64,000 nt of DNA, taken from NCBI RefSeq assembly GCF_038397785.1, contig NZ_CP151642.1:496001-560000 (forward strand), read 5' to 3'. The notes below the pieces were generated by a model that was not told the DNA's origin, made no database searches, and was given only the letters and a program-made list of their open reading frames with translations. The translations under genes were made by a program, and so were the position numbers. Shown here in pieces: positions 1-8,193 of this stretch (positions within the stretch are counted from its first letter, which is position 1; every line of letters starts with the position of its first letter). The stretch is from Salinibacterium sp. TMP30 (GTDB taxonomy: Bacteria; Actinomycetota; Actinomycetes; Actinomycetales; Microbacteriaceae).

Positions 1-200
1 GATACCGTAGTCTTACCGAAGCCAAAGACCGCCGGTTGTTTGCATGCGCGAGAGTGTGTGTGATCGAAGTTCGTGAAAACGAAGGCCAGCGCAGGTGTGT
101 GAAGTAGATTTTCGGCCAGATCTGGTCGGAACTCAGCTCCGTGCCTCTGCGTTTGTGCAGTAGGGCCGGAGCTTTTTTGTTTCCAGCCACTCTTTACCCT
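1..200 (+). promoter_or_regulatory. Ribosomal protein L10 leader with attenuator-like hairpin
   Basis: This is the untranslated leader of the rplJ-rplL operon. In many bacteria the L10-(L7/L12)4 complex binds such a leader and represses its own synthesis. The stretch near 20-105 (gccgccggttg, then gcgcaggtgtgtgaag) resembles known L10 leaders. Positions 135-141 (agctccg) pair with 167-173 (cggagct), with an inner stem at 147-150/157-160, and a run of six T follows at 173-178. That is an intrinsic-terminator shape placed before rplJ, as expected for an attenuator. The exact 5' end is not visible; the leader may begin before the window. Confidence 0.7.
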
Positions 201-246
201 TCCGTGCGGCTCTGAGGCAGACACACATCAACCAGTAGGGAGCACC

Positions 247-762
247 ATGGCGAACAAGGAAGCATCGGTCGCCGAGATGACGGAACTTTTCCGCAGCTCG
301 ACCGCCGTTCTGCTAACCGAGTATCGCGGACTCACTGTTGCCCAGCTCAAGACGCTGCGCAAGTCAATCAGTGAGCACGCAACATACGCCGTGGTGAAGA
401 ACACGCTGACAAAGATTGCAGCAAATGCCGCAGGGATCTCGTCATTCGACGAGGAACTTGTTGGTCCTTCTGCAATCGCATTCGTACACGGTGACCCAGT
501 CACTGTTGCGAAGGCTATGCGTGACTTTGCCAAGGCAAACCCTCTTCTCGTGGTGAAGGGTGGTTACTTTGACGGTAACGCGCTCACCGCAGCAGAGGTC
601 ACCAAGCTGGCCGACCTGGAAAGCCGGGAGGTGCTCCTTGCGAAGTTTGCTGGAGCAGCAAAGGCTTCACTGTTCGGCGCCGCGTATCTGTTCAACGCAC
701 CGCTCGCTCAGGCCGTTCGCACGGTCGACGCGCTGCGCGAGAAGCAGGATTCCGCGCAGTAA
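247..762 (+). CDS. rplJ: 50S ribosomal protein L10
   Basis: L10 forms the base of the ribosomal stalk. Its N-terminal domain binds 23S rRNA and L11, and its C-terminal helix carries L7/L12 dimers. The 171-residue product has the family start ([15 protein letters not shown]), a conserved [12 protein letters not shown] segment near residues 48-60 and the LVGPSAIAF motif near 70-80. The length is usual for actinobacteria. A GGGAG ribosome binding site precedes the ATG. rplL follows 39 bases later, which is the standard L10-L7/L12 operon. Confidence 0.98.
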   Translation: MANKEASVAEMTELFRSSTAVLLTEYRGLTVAQLKTLRKSISEHATYAVVKNTLTKIAANAAGISSFDEELVGPSAIAFVHGDPVTVAKAMRDFAKANPLLVVKGGYFDGNALTAAEVTKLADLESREVLLAKFAGAAKASLFGAAYLFNAPLAQAVRTVDALREKQDSAQ

Positions 763-801
763 CGCGCGGGTTAATTAGCTTAAGAAATATAGGAGAAAAT
801 C

Positions 802-1185
802 ATGGCGAAAATGTCAAGCGACGACCTCATCGAGGCCTTCAAGGAACTGACCCTCATCGAGCTCAGCGACTTCGTTAAGAAGTTCGAAGAGGTCTTCGAG
901 GTCACCGCTGCTGCTCCGGTTGCTGCTGCAGCTGCTGCACCTGCTGCTGGTGCCGCTGAAGAAGTTGAAGAGAAGGACTCATTCGACGTCGTTCTCGAGT
1001 CAGCTGGCGAGAAGAAGATCCAGGTCATCAAAGAGGTACGTACCCTTACGAGCCTTGGCCTCGGCGAAGCGAAGGCAGTCGTTGATAGCGCTCCCAGCGT
1101 TGTACTCGAGGGTGCAAACAAGGAGACCGCGGAGAAGGCAAAGGCTGCTCTTGAAGAAGCCGGCGCAACCGTAACCCTTAAGTAG
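802..1185 (+). CDS. rplL: 50S ribosomal protein L7/L12
   Basis: This is the stalk protein that recruits and stimulates translational GTPases. The 127 residues show the three usual parts: an N-terminal dimerisation region ([21 protein letters not shown]), an Ala-rich hinge about residues 35-50, and a globular C-terminal domain containing [22 protein letters not shown] strong AGGAG ribosome binding site lies nine bases before the ATG, in keeping with the higher copy number of this protein relative to L10. A stable hairpin follows the gene. Confidence 0.98.
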   Translation: MAKMSSDDLIEAFKELTLIELSDFVKKFEEVFEVTAAAPVAAAAAAPAAGAAEEVEEKDSFDVVLESAGEKKIQVIKEVRTLTSLGLGEAKAVVDSAPSVVLEGANKETAEKAKAALEEAGATVTLK

Positions 1186-1214
1186 TATCCAGCCTCACTA
1201 GAGGCTTGCTCGGT

Positions 1215-1250
1215 CAGTATGGCGTCACCCTTCGGGGTGGCGCCATACTG
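1215..1250 (+). terminator. Hairpin terminator after rplL
   Basis: A near-perfect 16-bp stem (cagtatggcg.caccc with its complement) closes on a ttcg tetraloop. It ends 65 bases after the rplL stop and is followed by cgttaaa rather than a clear T run. The stem is strong enough to act as a terminator, although the tail is weak. Confidence 0.7.
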
Positions 1251-1533
1251 CGTTAAATACCTTCACAAGAAGGCCACCTCGCGGAAATCGCGAGAATCTC
1301 GGTATCAGCGCACGCACGAAGGTGAGCATTAGGGAGAGAGGTGGGGCGCCTGGTAACCAGCCGAGCGCCCCACCAACGTGCCGATTCCGTCGACACCGGG
1401 GATCAGATTCCGGAGGCGGAATTACGGCACGAGAACCGCTGGGCGCGTAAAGAAGTACGGGCCAGCGGAAGTGGTCTACCAAATGTATCGAGGCGAAACT
1501 ACCTCGGCAACACCGCTATGGGTGATTGCCGGG
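1251..1533. other. Intergenic region with inverted repeats, no convincing gene
   Basis: The stretch lies between the rplL terminator and the 3' end of the minus-strand LuxR gene. Positions 1340-1349 (ggtggggcgc) are perfectly complementary to 1365-1374, and the loop contains a second small palindrome (ctggt/accag). Near 1436-1480 ccgctgg pairs with ccagcgg. Short open frames here have no ribosome binding site or recognisable product. The 1340-1374 hairpin, read on the minus strand, may end the LuxR transcript about 160 bases past its stop, but no T run follows. Confidence 0.45.
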
Positions 1534-3132
1534 TTAGTCGCGGGTGATCTCGACTTGAAGCCCCAACTCACGCGATTTGTGAATCGCTTCGGTGCGCGAC
1601 GTTACACCAAGTTTCCGGTAGATGTTCTTGAGGTGCGACTTGACGGTATTGACCGAAATGAAGAGTGACACCGCGATCTCGGCGGAACTGCTGCCACGCA
1701 CGAGTTCCCGTGCGATCGCTCTCTCGCGATCGCTCAGCGACAGAGAATCCTGCGGGCGAAGAACAACCGTCAGTCCATCGAGGCGCTTGACGAGGGTGCC
1801 TACCGCTAGCGGCTGACTGCGAGTTGCCGCGCGCGTGAGCATTAACTGTACGGTTTCGCTTGGCACGAGCCTGAATGGGCTGTGCAGACGATTGCGGGTG
1901 ACGAGGCGCAGCGACCGATCGAATGCGACATCCGACTTCTCATCATTGCCGAGATTCAGATTCGCTGCCGCCTTAATGAGGAACACGTCAGCGAGCGTTC
2001 GTGCGGAATGCGCGTCACCGAGAAGTTCGCAATCGCGGAGGGCGTCAAGCGTTCCTCGATAGTCTCCAGTGACAAAGCGCAGATGAGCCACGAGACGACT
2101 GGGGCATACCGTGTGATGCTGTGTGGGGGTTAGGTGCGCCAGCACATCCCACGCAGCGCCAGAGTCGCCAAGCTGCAAGAACGCTGCGGCGCGCAATCCA
2201 CCAATCTCGGTGTCCACGAAACTTAGTGGTTGCCATTCATCTAGAGAGTGGAGCGAGGCACGTAACTGATCGAGACCCTCGTGCGGATTCCCGGCGAATA
2301 GCTCAACGTATGCCTGCGCGTAGAGCCCTAGAGGCTCCCAGTCGGATTCGATGATCGACGACTGCAGAACGGAAATCTTTCCCTCTGCGGCATCCGCCCC
2401 TCGCTGGTTCACGGTGATGAGCAACTCGGTGAGCAGCGCAGGTGCGTTGAATCGGCTGCGGCGCAGGGCAGGGCTTGCGCCCGTCGACTCCGCGCGTGAA
2501 ACATAGCTCAATGCGTGCTCAAAGTCTCCGAGCAAGAACTGGATGAGCGCAAGGCCGCCAAACACATCGAGTTGGTCGGCGACACTCAGATTTTTTTCTG
2601 CGAGTGACCCGGCCAAGCGATAGTCCGCCTTGGCGCGGTCGAAATCACCGGTGTGCAAAAGGATTGCGCCACGGTGCAATGCTATTTCGGCGCTGAGGGG
2701 GATGCGCTTGGCAAGGGGGATGACATCGGGGCCCTCCGCGATCGAGCTAGCGATCGTGATTGATGCGAGGGCATCGTCTAGGCGCCCCAGAGACCGCAAC
2801 GCGGCGGCATGATGCACGTGATGTGTTGCCCGCACTATCGCCGGTGTTGCGGGGCTGAGCAGCGCAGACGCCGCCTCAAAATAGGGAAGCGCTGCCGACC
2901 GGTCGGCAGCCTCCACCGACCGGAAACTTGCTGCGTAGCAGGTCACTAGCCACGGATCGCTATGCCACAAGCTTGAGGGAGTGGAATCGAGTAGTTGGCG
3001 GATGAGGCAGCCGGCAGTGCCCGCGAGTTGCGGCCAGACGGTGCTGAGCTCGTTGAGCGCGAGCGCAAAGCTTTCATCAGAGTGAGCCGCACCGAAGGCG
3101 CGCTCAAGCGTTCTCACATCGGCTGTCGCCAT
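1534..3132 (-). CDS. LuxR-family regulator with TPR-like N-terminal part
   Basis: The 532-residue protein ends in a GerE/LuxR helix-turn-helix (about 465-525: [38 protein letters not shown]). The first about 440 residues are Ala/Leu-rich helical repeats resembling the TPR-like region of MalT-type regulators. No Walker A motif is visible, so it is not a full STAND/MalT ATPase. It is transcribed away from the repeat-containing surface protein, which makes that gene a likely target; this is inference from position. A GGGGG-rich ribosome binding site precedes the ATG. The signal it senses is unknown. Confidence 0.85.
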   Translation of the reverse strand: MATADVRTLERAFGAAHSDESFALALNELSTVWPQLAGTAGCLIRQLLDSTPSSLWHSDPWLVTCYAASFRSVEAADRSAALPYFEAASALLSPATPAIVRATHHVHHAAALRSLGRLDDALASITIASSIAEGPDVIPLAKRIPLSAEIALHRGAILLHTGDFDRAKADYRLAGSLAEKNLSVADQLDVFGGLALIQFLLGDFEHALSYVSRAESTGASPALRRSRFNAPALLTELLITVNQRGADAAEGKISVLQSSIIESDWEPLGLYAQAYVELFAGNPHEGLDQLRASLHSLDEWQPLSFVDTEIGGLRAAAFLQLGDSGAAWDVLAHLTPTQHHTVCPSRLVAHLRFVTGDYRGTLDALRDCELLGDAHSARTLADVFLIKAAANLNLGNDEKSDVAFDRSLRLVTRNRLHSPFRLVPSETVQLMLTRAATRSQPLAVGTLVKRLDGLTVVLRPQDSLSLSDRERAIARELVRGSSSAEIAVSLFISVNTVKSHLKNIYRKLGVTSRTEAIHKSRELGLQVEITRD

Positions 3133-3237
3133 CTTCTACCCCCTCTTCGAAACGATCGTCTCGATGAGTTCGTGGTTCTCGCCTGGTCGGGTGGGTAACG
3201 CGAGAGTAATAAGACTAGCCCCCACAGCGTGTCTGGC

Positions 3238-3267
3238 TTGCGTTTGTTCCACGGAACCCCCCATAAT
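3238..3267 (+). promoter_or_regulatory. Candidate promoter of the surface protein with embedded palindrome
   Basis: TTGCGT (3238-3243) and CATAAT (3262-3267) are separated by 18 bases. Between them lies GTTCC-AC-GGAAC (3246-3257), a dyad that could be an operator for the divergently transcribed LuxR regulator. The promoter assignment rests only on sequence similarity, and the operator role is inferred from position. Confidence 0.45.
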
Positions 3268-3339
3268 GGGCACGTTGCACTACTGACCCCGAACGTGTGA
3301 CACCACCCGATAGAGCACCCGGAATTCCCCGCCGGTCTG

Positions 3340-5562
3340 ATGCGTCCCCTGCGCGTCAGGTTCGAATATTTCCGCGTCGCTCGCTACCCGAGAGCGAAAC
3401 CCCGAGTGAACAACTTTAAGGCGCGTTGGCGCGCCGCAAATCGAACCCCCCGATTCGATAAGTCCACTGGACAACCAAGCAAGCGTTGGTCGTTGAGAGA
3501 CACCCGAGGCATCGCCGCAATCGTTGCGCTCGCGCTGGTCGCCGGCTCCGGTCTCGCCGTCGTTTCCGTATCTTCTGCCGCTGAGGCACACACTCCGAGC
3601 ATTTCGGTTTCGTGCGAGGGTGTCACGGTTACCGGCCTCTACTACGAAGCGAGCGGGTCAGGCGAAGGTCAGCAAAATCTCATCAAGTTCCAGCTTGCCG
3701 GCGGTGAACAGCAGATCATCCCGTTCAGCAAGAATGGGTCTCACTTCTTCGCGTTCCCGAGCTCGACGGCTGCTTACACTTTCACCGCATCGGTGACGGC
3801 CTGGAACAACCCGACTCACAGCAGTTGGAACCGCGCGTGGACCAAGACGTCCACGCCGTGCGTGTCGCAGAGCATCATCGATGTCACCGCCCCTCGCTGC
3901 GACGTTCCCGGTGGTTCGACTGACATCACCGCGACGTTTACAAATCTCGTTGCTGACCGCAAGTACGAGGTAACCCTCGCCGGTGGCGCAAGCGGAACGA
4001 CGACCTCGAGCTACACACCAACGCAGACCAAGGGAAGCTTCACTTGGAAGGAAACAGCGGCTGGACCTAGCTACACCGTAACGATCACCGACACGACCAA
4101 CCGCGATCTGACGGCAAGCAAGACCGTCACCTCGGTTCCATGCCCTGAAGTGTCGGGCATTGCGATCACGGCCACCGAGTGCACCGTTCCTGGTGAAGGT
4201 GCATCGATCAAAGTGAACCTCAGCAATCTCGTTGTCGGCCGTGAATACCGCATCGATGTGGTCAACGCGAGCTCGAACGCAGTCGTCGATACCCACACTT
4301 TCGTCGCCAACGCGGCAACAGGTGCCTATAACTCCGCAGCGACGCCTTCGGCTAGCTACTTCGCAACCGTCGTAGACACAAGTGTGGCCAATGCGGTGCC
4401 GCTCACGAGTGCGACGCACGCCTTCCTCCCGTGCCCTGAGCTACTCGTCAAGCCGACGCTTACTGCTACGCAGTGCAACGTGCTCTCGGCCGAGGCCCAA
4501 GGCAAAATCGTGGTTGCTGTTGAGGGGCTCGTTCCTGGCCGCGCCTATAGCGTGATCGTGACCGATCCAGCGAACACACCGGTTCTCACGCTGAACAACT
4601 TCGTTGCAACGGCTGACCGCTATGACGCTGAGTTGGCGAACCTTGCTGAAGGCAATTACACGGCAACAATCACCGACGTTCTGCTCCCTAGCAACACTGC
4701 CAGCGCGACGGTAACGCTGCACCCGTGTGCAACTAACGAGACGACAATTGAGCTTGCAGCCGAACAGTGCACGGCTCCTGGCGGCACTTCGGCGCTGACC
4801 GCAACGGTCTCGAGCTTCGCCGTAGGCCGCGACTACACCGTGACGCTCATGCGTGACAACGTGGTTGTCGCCGCGGCGCAGTCGCTTGATTCGAGCACTG
4901 CCGATGCGAAGTCGTTCAGGTTCGATGCACTTGCGCCAGACAACACCTACCGGGTGCTCGTCACCGACACGAAGTCGAACCCGACCGTAATCGCAGCAAC
5001 AGATATTCACCTCGCTGCCTGCCCTGATGACCCGATCGTCATGATCAGCCAGACCGAATGCAACGTTCTTGGTGCGTCAAGCATCGCCGTGCTGGCATCC
5101 GACCTGGTTGTTGGTCAGACCTACACAGTTTCAGTAGTTACCAAGCTCGGTGACGATGCTGTCGAAGGGGTCGTACCGATCACCTTCGAAGCTGACCTAC
5201 CGACGCTCGCGCTCACCTTTACCGGAGTTCCCAATGGAGTGGCCTATACCGTTTCCATTGTGAACGCAGCTCAGACGCTGCGCGCGGAGAGTGACATCAC
5301 GCTGGAAGAGTGCGATCTGCCCACCTTCCCGCTACCGCCCGAGGAGCCACCAACAACGGATCCTCCGATTGACCTGCCCACCCTCCCGCTACCGCCTGAC
5401 GGCCCACCAACAACAGTTACCTCGATTGACCTGCCCACCCTGGCATTCACAGGCTCGAGCACTATCGCTCCGACACTCGCTGGACTCGGGTTCCTGCAGC
5501 TCGGATTGGTGCTCGTAGGGTTCAGCATTGCGCGACGACGTTCGGTAGTTCGCAAAGGCTGA
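3340..5562 (+). CDS. Secreted repeat protein with LAxTG-type sortase signal
   Basis: This is a wall-anchored surface protein. A hydrophobic signal segment (GIAAIVALALVAGSGLAVVSV) is followed by about six Ig-like units of some 90 residues. Five are clearly alike: each opens with a Cys (for example TATECTVPGEG, TATQCNVLSAE, AAEQCTAPGG) and closes with another (PCPE, HPCATN, AACPDD), suggesting one disulfide per unit. A Pro-rich stalk follows, then LAFTG, a hydrophobic stretch and RRRSVVRKG, the pattern recognised by class E-type sortases. No sortase is visible nearby. The start is uncertain: ATG 3340 gives a long N-region, and GTG 3406 (GAGAG upstream) or TTG 3493 would give a more usual signal peptide. 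The ligand is unknown; adhesion is only a guess. Confidence 0.8.
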   Translation: MRPLRVRFEYFRVARYPRAKPRVNNFKARWRAANRTPRFDKSTGQPSKRWSLRDTRGIAAIVALALVAGSGLAVVSVSSAAEAHTPSISVSCEGVTVTGLYYEASGSGEGQQNLIKFQLAGGEQQIIPFSKNGSHFFAFPSSTAAYTFTASVTAWNNPTHSSWNRAWTKTSTPCVSQSIIDVTAPRCDVPGGSTDITATFTNLVADRKYEVTLAGGASGTTTSSYTPTQTKGSFTWKETAAGPSYTVTITDTTNRDLTASKTVTSVPCPEVSGIAITATECTVPGEGASIKVNLSNLVVGREYRIDVVNASSNAVVDTHTFVANAATGAYNSAATPSASYFATVVDTSVANAVPLTSATHAFLPCPELLVKPTLTATQCNVLSAEAQGKIVVAVEGLVPGRAYSVIVTDPANTPVLTLNNFVATADRYDAELANLAEGNYTATITDVLLPSNTASATVTLHPCATNETTIELAAEQCTAPGGTSALTATVSSFAVGRDYTVTLMRDNVVVAAAQSLDSSTADAKSFRFDALAPDNTYRVLVTDTKSNPTVIAATDIHLAACPDDPIVMISQTECNVLGASSIAVLASDLVVGQTYTVSVVTKLGDDAVEGVVPITFEADLPTLALTFTGVPNGVAYTVSIVNAAQTLRAESDITLEECDLPTFPLPPEEPPTTDPPIDLPTLPLPPDGPPTTVTSIDLPTLAFTGSSTIAPTLAGLGFLQLGLVLVGFSIARRRSVVRKG
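5317..5454 (+). repeat. 57-bp tandem repeat encoding the Pro-rich stalk
   Basis: Two 57-bp units (5317-5373 and 5374-5430) encode LPTFPLPPEEPPTTDPPID and LPTLPLPPDGPPTTVTSID. A third partial unit (LPTLAFTG) leads into the sorting signal. Such in-frame repeats vary readily in copy number by slippage or recombination. Confidence 0.8.
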
Positions 5563-5570
5563 TCCCGACT

Positions 5571-5602
5571 GTTCGGCGGGCAACTTCGGTTGCTCGCCGA
5601 AC
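5571..5602 (+). terminator. Hairpin terminator after the surface protein
   Basis: Positions 5571-5584 (gttcggcgggcaac) pair with 5589-5602 across a ttcg tetraloop, with a single mismatched position in the stem. The tail ttccctct is pyrimidine-rich. It starts eight bases after the stop codon. Confidence 0.75.
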
Positions 5603-5685
5603 TTCCCTCTACGGTTTCTCGCACAGCGCACTCAGGCGCTGTGCGATTGGCCGTTAACGAAGAAACGGCGAACTAGTCTCGAACT

Positions 5686-7539
5686 ATGAGCACAGTAGGT
5701 GGCGCCCGACGCGGCGGCCGAGTTAGTGGCGGCGACTATTCGGCTCAAAAAGCAGAGAACGCCGCAGCACCCAAGATCCCCAACCTGCTTCGTCGGATCG
5801 CCCAACTCTTTGAACCTCACCGCGCCACGCTCGGTCTCACGATCACCCTCGTGCTGATCGGTGCAGCAATCAGCGTGCTCCCGCCGCTGCTCACCAAGCG
5901 CGCATTCGACGAGGGCCTATTTCCCCCGGATAGCGACCCCAACATCCCGATCCTCCTGCAGCTCGTCAGCATTATGGTGGGACTATGGATCGCTTCGGCC
6001 GCACTTGGCGTCTGGCAGACATATCTCACCGCGACCGTCGGTAACAAAGTGATGGGCGCACTGCGCGTGCGACTATTTGATCAATTGCAGCGGATGGAAC
6101 TCGCGTTCTTTACGCGAACCAAGACGGGAGTCATCCAGTCACGGCTCCAGAACGACGTCGGCGGTGTTGCTGGCGTGCTTAACAACACCGTCTCGAGTGT
6201 CATCGGAAACACGGTGACCGTCATCGCCGCATTCATCAGCATGCTTGTGCTGAGCTGGCAACTCACCATCGTTGCCGTTGTCGTACTCCCCGGAATCGTG
6301 GTGGCACAACGCCGAGTCGGCCAAATTCGTGCGCGGATAGCCACCAAGACCCAAGAGTCTCTCAGCAACATGACTGCGATTACGCAAGAGTCGCTCAGCG
6401 TCTCTGGCATCCTGCTCTCCAAAAGCTTCAACCAGCAAACCGTGGAGACTGAACGTTACGCGCAAGAGAACGACCTGCAGGTTGACCTGCAGGTACGTCA
6501 GCAAATGAGCGGCCAATGGTTCTTTGCCACAGTAAACATCTTCCTGTCGATCATTCCCGCGATCGTCTACGTTGTCGCCGCGTACCTTATTACTGGTGGC
6601 GTCGACGTCACAGCAGGAACGATCGTTGCGTTCACGACGGTGCAGGCGCGATTGATGTTTCCGCTGCTGGGTCTCATGCGGGTTGCGCTCGACCTTCAAA
6701 CCTCATCCGCGCTTTTTGCCCGAATTTTCGAGTACCTCGACCTCACACCAGCCATCACAGATAAGCCAGACGCTCGACCGGTACGAAAAGCCGCGCTGGG
6801 AGCGGTCGCATTCGACAACGTGACGTTCCGCTATCCCGATGCCGACGCATCCACTAAGGCGACGCTTCAGTCGGTGAATTTTTCGATCGAGCCCGGCCAG
6901 TATGCCGCTTTCGTGGGGCCCTCAGGTGCAGGCAAGACAACGGTTTCCTACCTGATCCCGAGACTGCACGAGGCGAGTGAGGGGCGCGTGATGTTTGCAG
7001 GGGATGACGTGCGCGACCTATCGCAAGACTCCTTGATCAAAAACATCGGCATCGTTAGCCAGGAAACGTACCTCTTTCACGCGAGCATTGGCGAGAACCT
7101 CTCCTACGCGCGGCCCGATGCGAGTGTTGAGCAACTGGAGGCCGCAGCCCGTGCGGCCAACATCCACGAAACAATCATGTCGTTCCCTGACGGCTACGCG
7201 ACGATTGTGGGCGAGCGAGGTTATCGATTGTCGGGTGGCGAGAAACAACGGATCGCCATTGCGCGCGTGCTCCTCAAAGACCCGAGTGTACTCATTCTCG
7301 ATGAAGCCACAAGTGCGCTGGACTCCATCTCGGAACGCACCGTTCAGGGGGCGCTAGACACAGCATCGAGAGGTCGGACGACGATCGCGGTAGCGCACCG
7401 GCTCTCGACCGTGCGCTCAGCCGACGTGATCTTCGTTGTTGACGCTGGATCGATTGTGGAGCGGGGAACTCACGCGGAACTGCTCGAACGAGGTGGGGTG
7501 TACTCGCGGCTGTACGCGGAGCAAAACCGCACCGACTAA
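5686..7539 (+). CDS. ABC exporter, fused membrane and ATPase domains
   Basis: This is a type IV (MsbA/LmrA-like) half-transporter that pumps a substrate out of the cell, probably as a homodimer. Residues about 45-320 form six membrane helices. The ATPase domain carries Walker A (GPSGAGKTT), signature LSGGEKQRIAIARVL and Walker B VLILDEATSALD. Length 617 is normal. TAGTCT (5674-5679) sits six bases before the ATG with no ribosome binding site, so the transcript is probably leaderless. The substrate is not predictable. The gene lies just before an ArsR-MFS pair that has its own promoter. Confidence 0.9.
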   Translation: MSTVGGARRGGRVSGGDYSAQKAENAAAPKIPNLLRRIAQLFEPHRATLGLTITLVLIGAAISVLPPLLTKRAFDEGLFPPDSDPNIPILLQLVSIMVGLWIASAALGVWQTYLTATVGNKVMGALRVRLFDQLQRMELAFFTRTKTGVIQSRLQNDVGGVAGVLNNTVSSVIGNTVTVIAAFISMLVLSWQLTIVAVVVLPGIVVAQRRVGQIRARIATKTQESLSNMTAITQESLSVSGILLSKSFNQQTVETERYAQENDLQVDLQVRQQMSGQWFFATVNIFLSIIPAIVYVVAAYLITGGVDVTAGTIVAFTTVQARLMFPLLGLMRVALDLQTSSALFARIFEYLDLTPAITDKPDARPVRKAALGAVAFDNVTFRYPDADASTKATLQSVNFSIEPGQYAAFVGPSGAGKTTVSYLIPRLHEASEGRVMFAGDDVRDLSQDSLIKNIGIVSQETYLFHASIGENLSYARPDASVEQLEAAARAANIHETIMSFPDGYATIVGERGYRLSGGEKQRIAIARVLLKDPSVLILDEATSALDSISERTVQGALDTASRGRTTIAVAHRLSTVRSADVIFVVDAGSIVERGTHAELLERGGVYSRLYAEQNRTD

Positions 7540-7555
7540 AAAATTGCGCAGCATT

Positions 7556-7593
7556 TTTATACAAGAACCATTGCACAATTGTTCTTGTATAAA
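7556..7593 (+). promoter_or_regulatory. ArsR-type operator overlapping its own promoter
   Basis: Two perfectly complementary 13-bp arms, TTTATACAAGAAC (7556-7568) and GTTCTTGTATAAA (7581-7593), flank a 12-base spacer containing a -35-like TTGCAC (7571-7576). A -10 TACTAT (7594-7599) lies 17 bases after it and six bases before ATG 7606. A regulator bound here would block RNA polymerase, which fits autorepression by the downstream ArsR-like protein. The repeat might also help to end the upstream ABC transcript, since T runs border it. Confidence 0.75.
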
Positions 7594-7605
7594 TACTATG
7601 AATGC

Positions 7606-8193
7606 ATGACCGAAGACCGCGCGGCATCCGCAGCAAGCTCAATTCTCCTCGACAGCATCAAACGGATGCGAGCCCTCGCACATCCGTTGCGGATGAAGCT
7701 ATTAGCTGAGCTCCGCATCACCAGCCCAGCCACCGTTGGCATGCTCGCTGGTGAGGTCGGGGAGTCCGCCGGCACCGTGAGCTACCACTTGAAAGCACTC
7801 GCCTCCAGTGGCTTTATCGAACTCGTTGACAACACCTCAGGCGATCGCCGTGAAACTTGGTGGAGGGCGAGCCACGAGTTCACAGAATTGGGCGCTGTGG
7901 AGCCAGGAGCCTCCCCAGAGTTTAGAGAGGCCAACAATCAGCTGCGCCATCAGTCGATTGATATCTTGGCAACCGAGATGCATCGCGCGGTGGAGCGGGA
8001 GCGGGAACTGCCCGCAGAATGGGAAGGTGCAGCAGGAGCCTCAGATGTCACAGCCTTTCTAACTGCCACCGAACTAGCGACGGCGACGGCAGAACTCGAA
8101 GCCGTTCTCAGCAAATGGCACGAATGCAGTGACCGCACGCGAGCGGATGCGCAGGGGGTGTACCTGATCGCCCAAGCGTTCAGACGACCGTGA
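7606..8193 (+). CDS. ArsR-family winged-helix regulator
   Basis: A 195-residue DNA-binding regulator. Residues about 15-95 form the winged helix (RMRALAHPLRMKLLAELR..TVGMLAGEVGESAGTVSYHLKAL). The protein lacks the Cys clusters of metal-sensing ArsR members, so it probably belongs to the HTH_20 group that controls drug transporters. ATG 7606 is chosen because a -10 box ends six bases before it; an in-frame start at 7579 would lie inside the operator. It overlaps the MFS gene by four bases, so the pair is co-transcribed and the regulator likely controls the pump. Confidence 0.88.
   Translation: MTEDRAASAASSILLDSIKRMRALAHPLRMKLLAELRITSPATVGMLAGEVGESAGTVSYHLKALASSGFIELVDNTSGDRRETWWRASHEFTELGAVEPGASPEFREANNQLRHQSIDILATEMHRAVERERELPAEWEGAAGASDVTAFLTATELATATAELEAVLSKWHECSDRTRADAQGVYLIAQAFRRP

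Noticed and set aside
1341-1668. Two short plus-strand frames (68 and 96 codons) after rplL
   Set aside because: No ribosome binding site, and they run into the antisense of the LuxR gene; no family resemblance.
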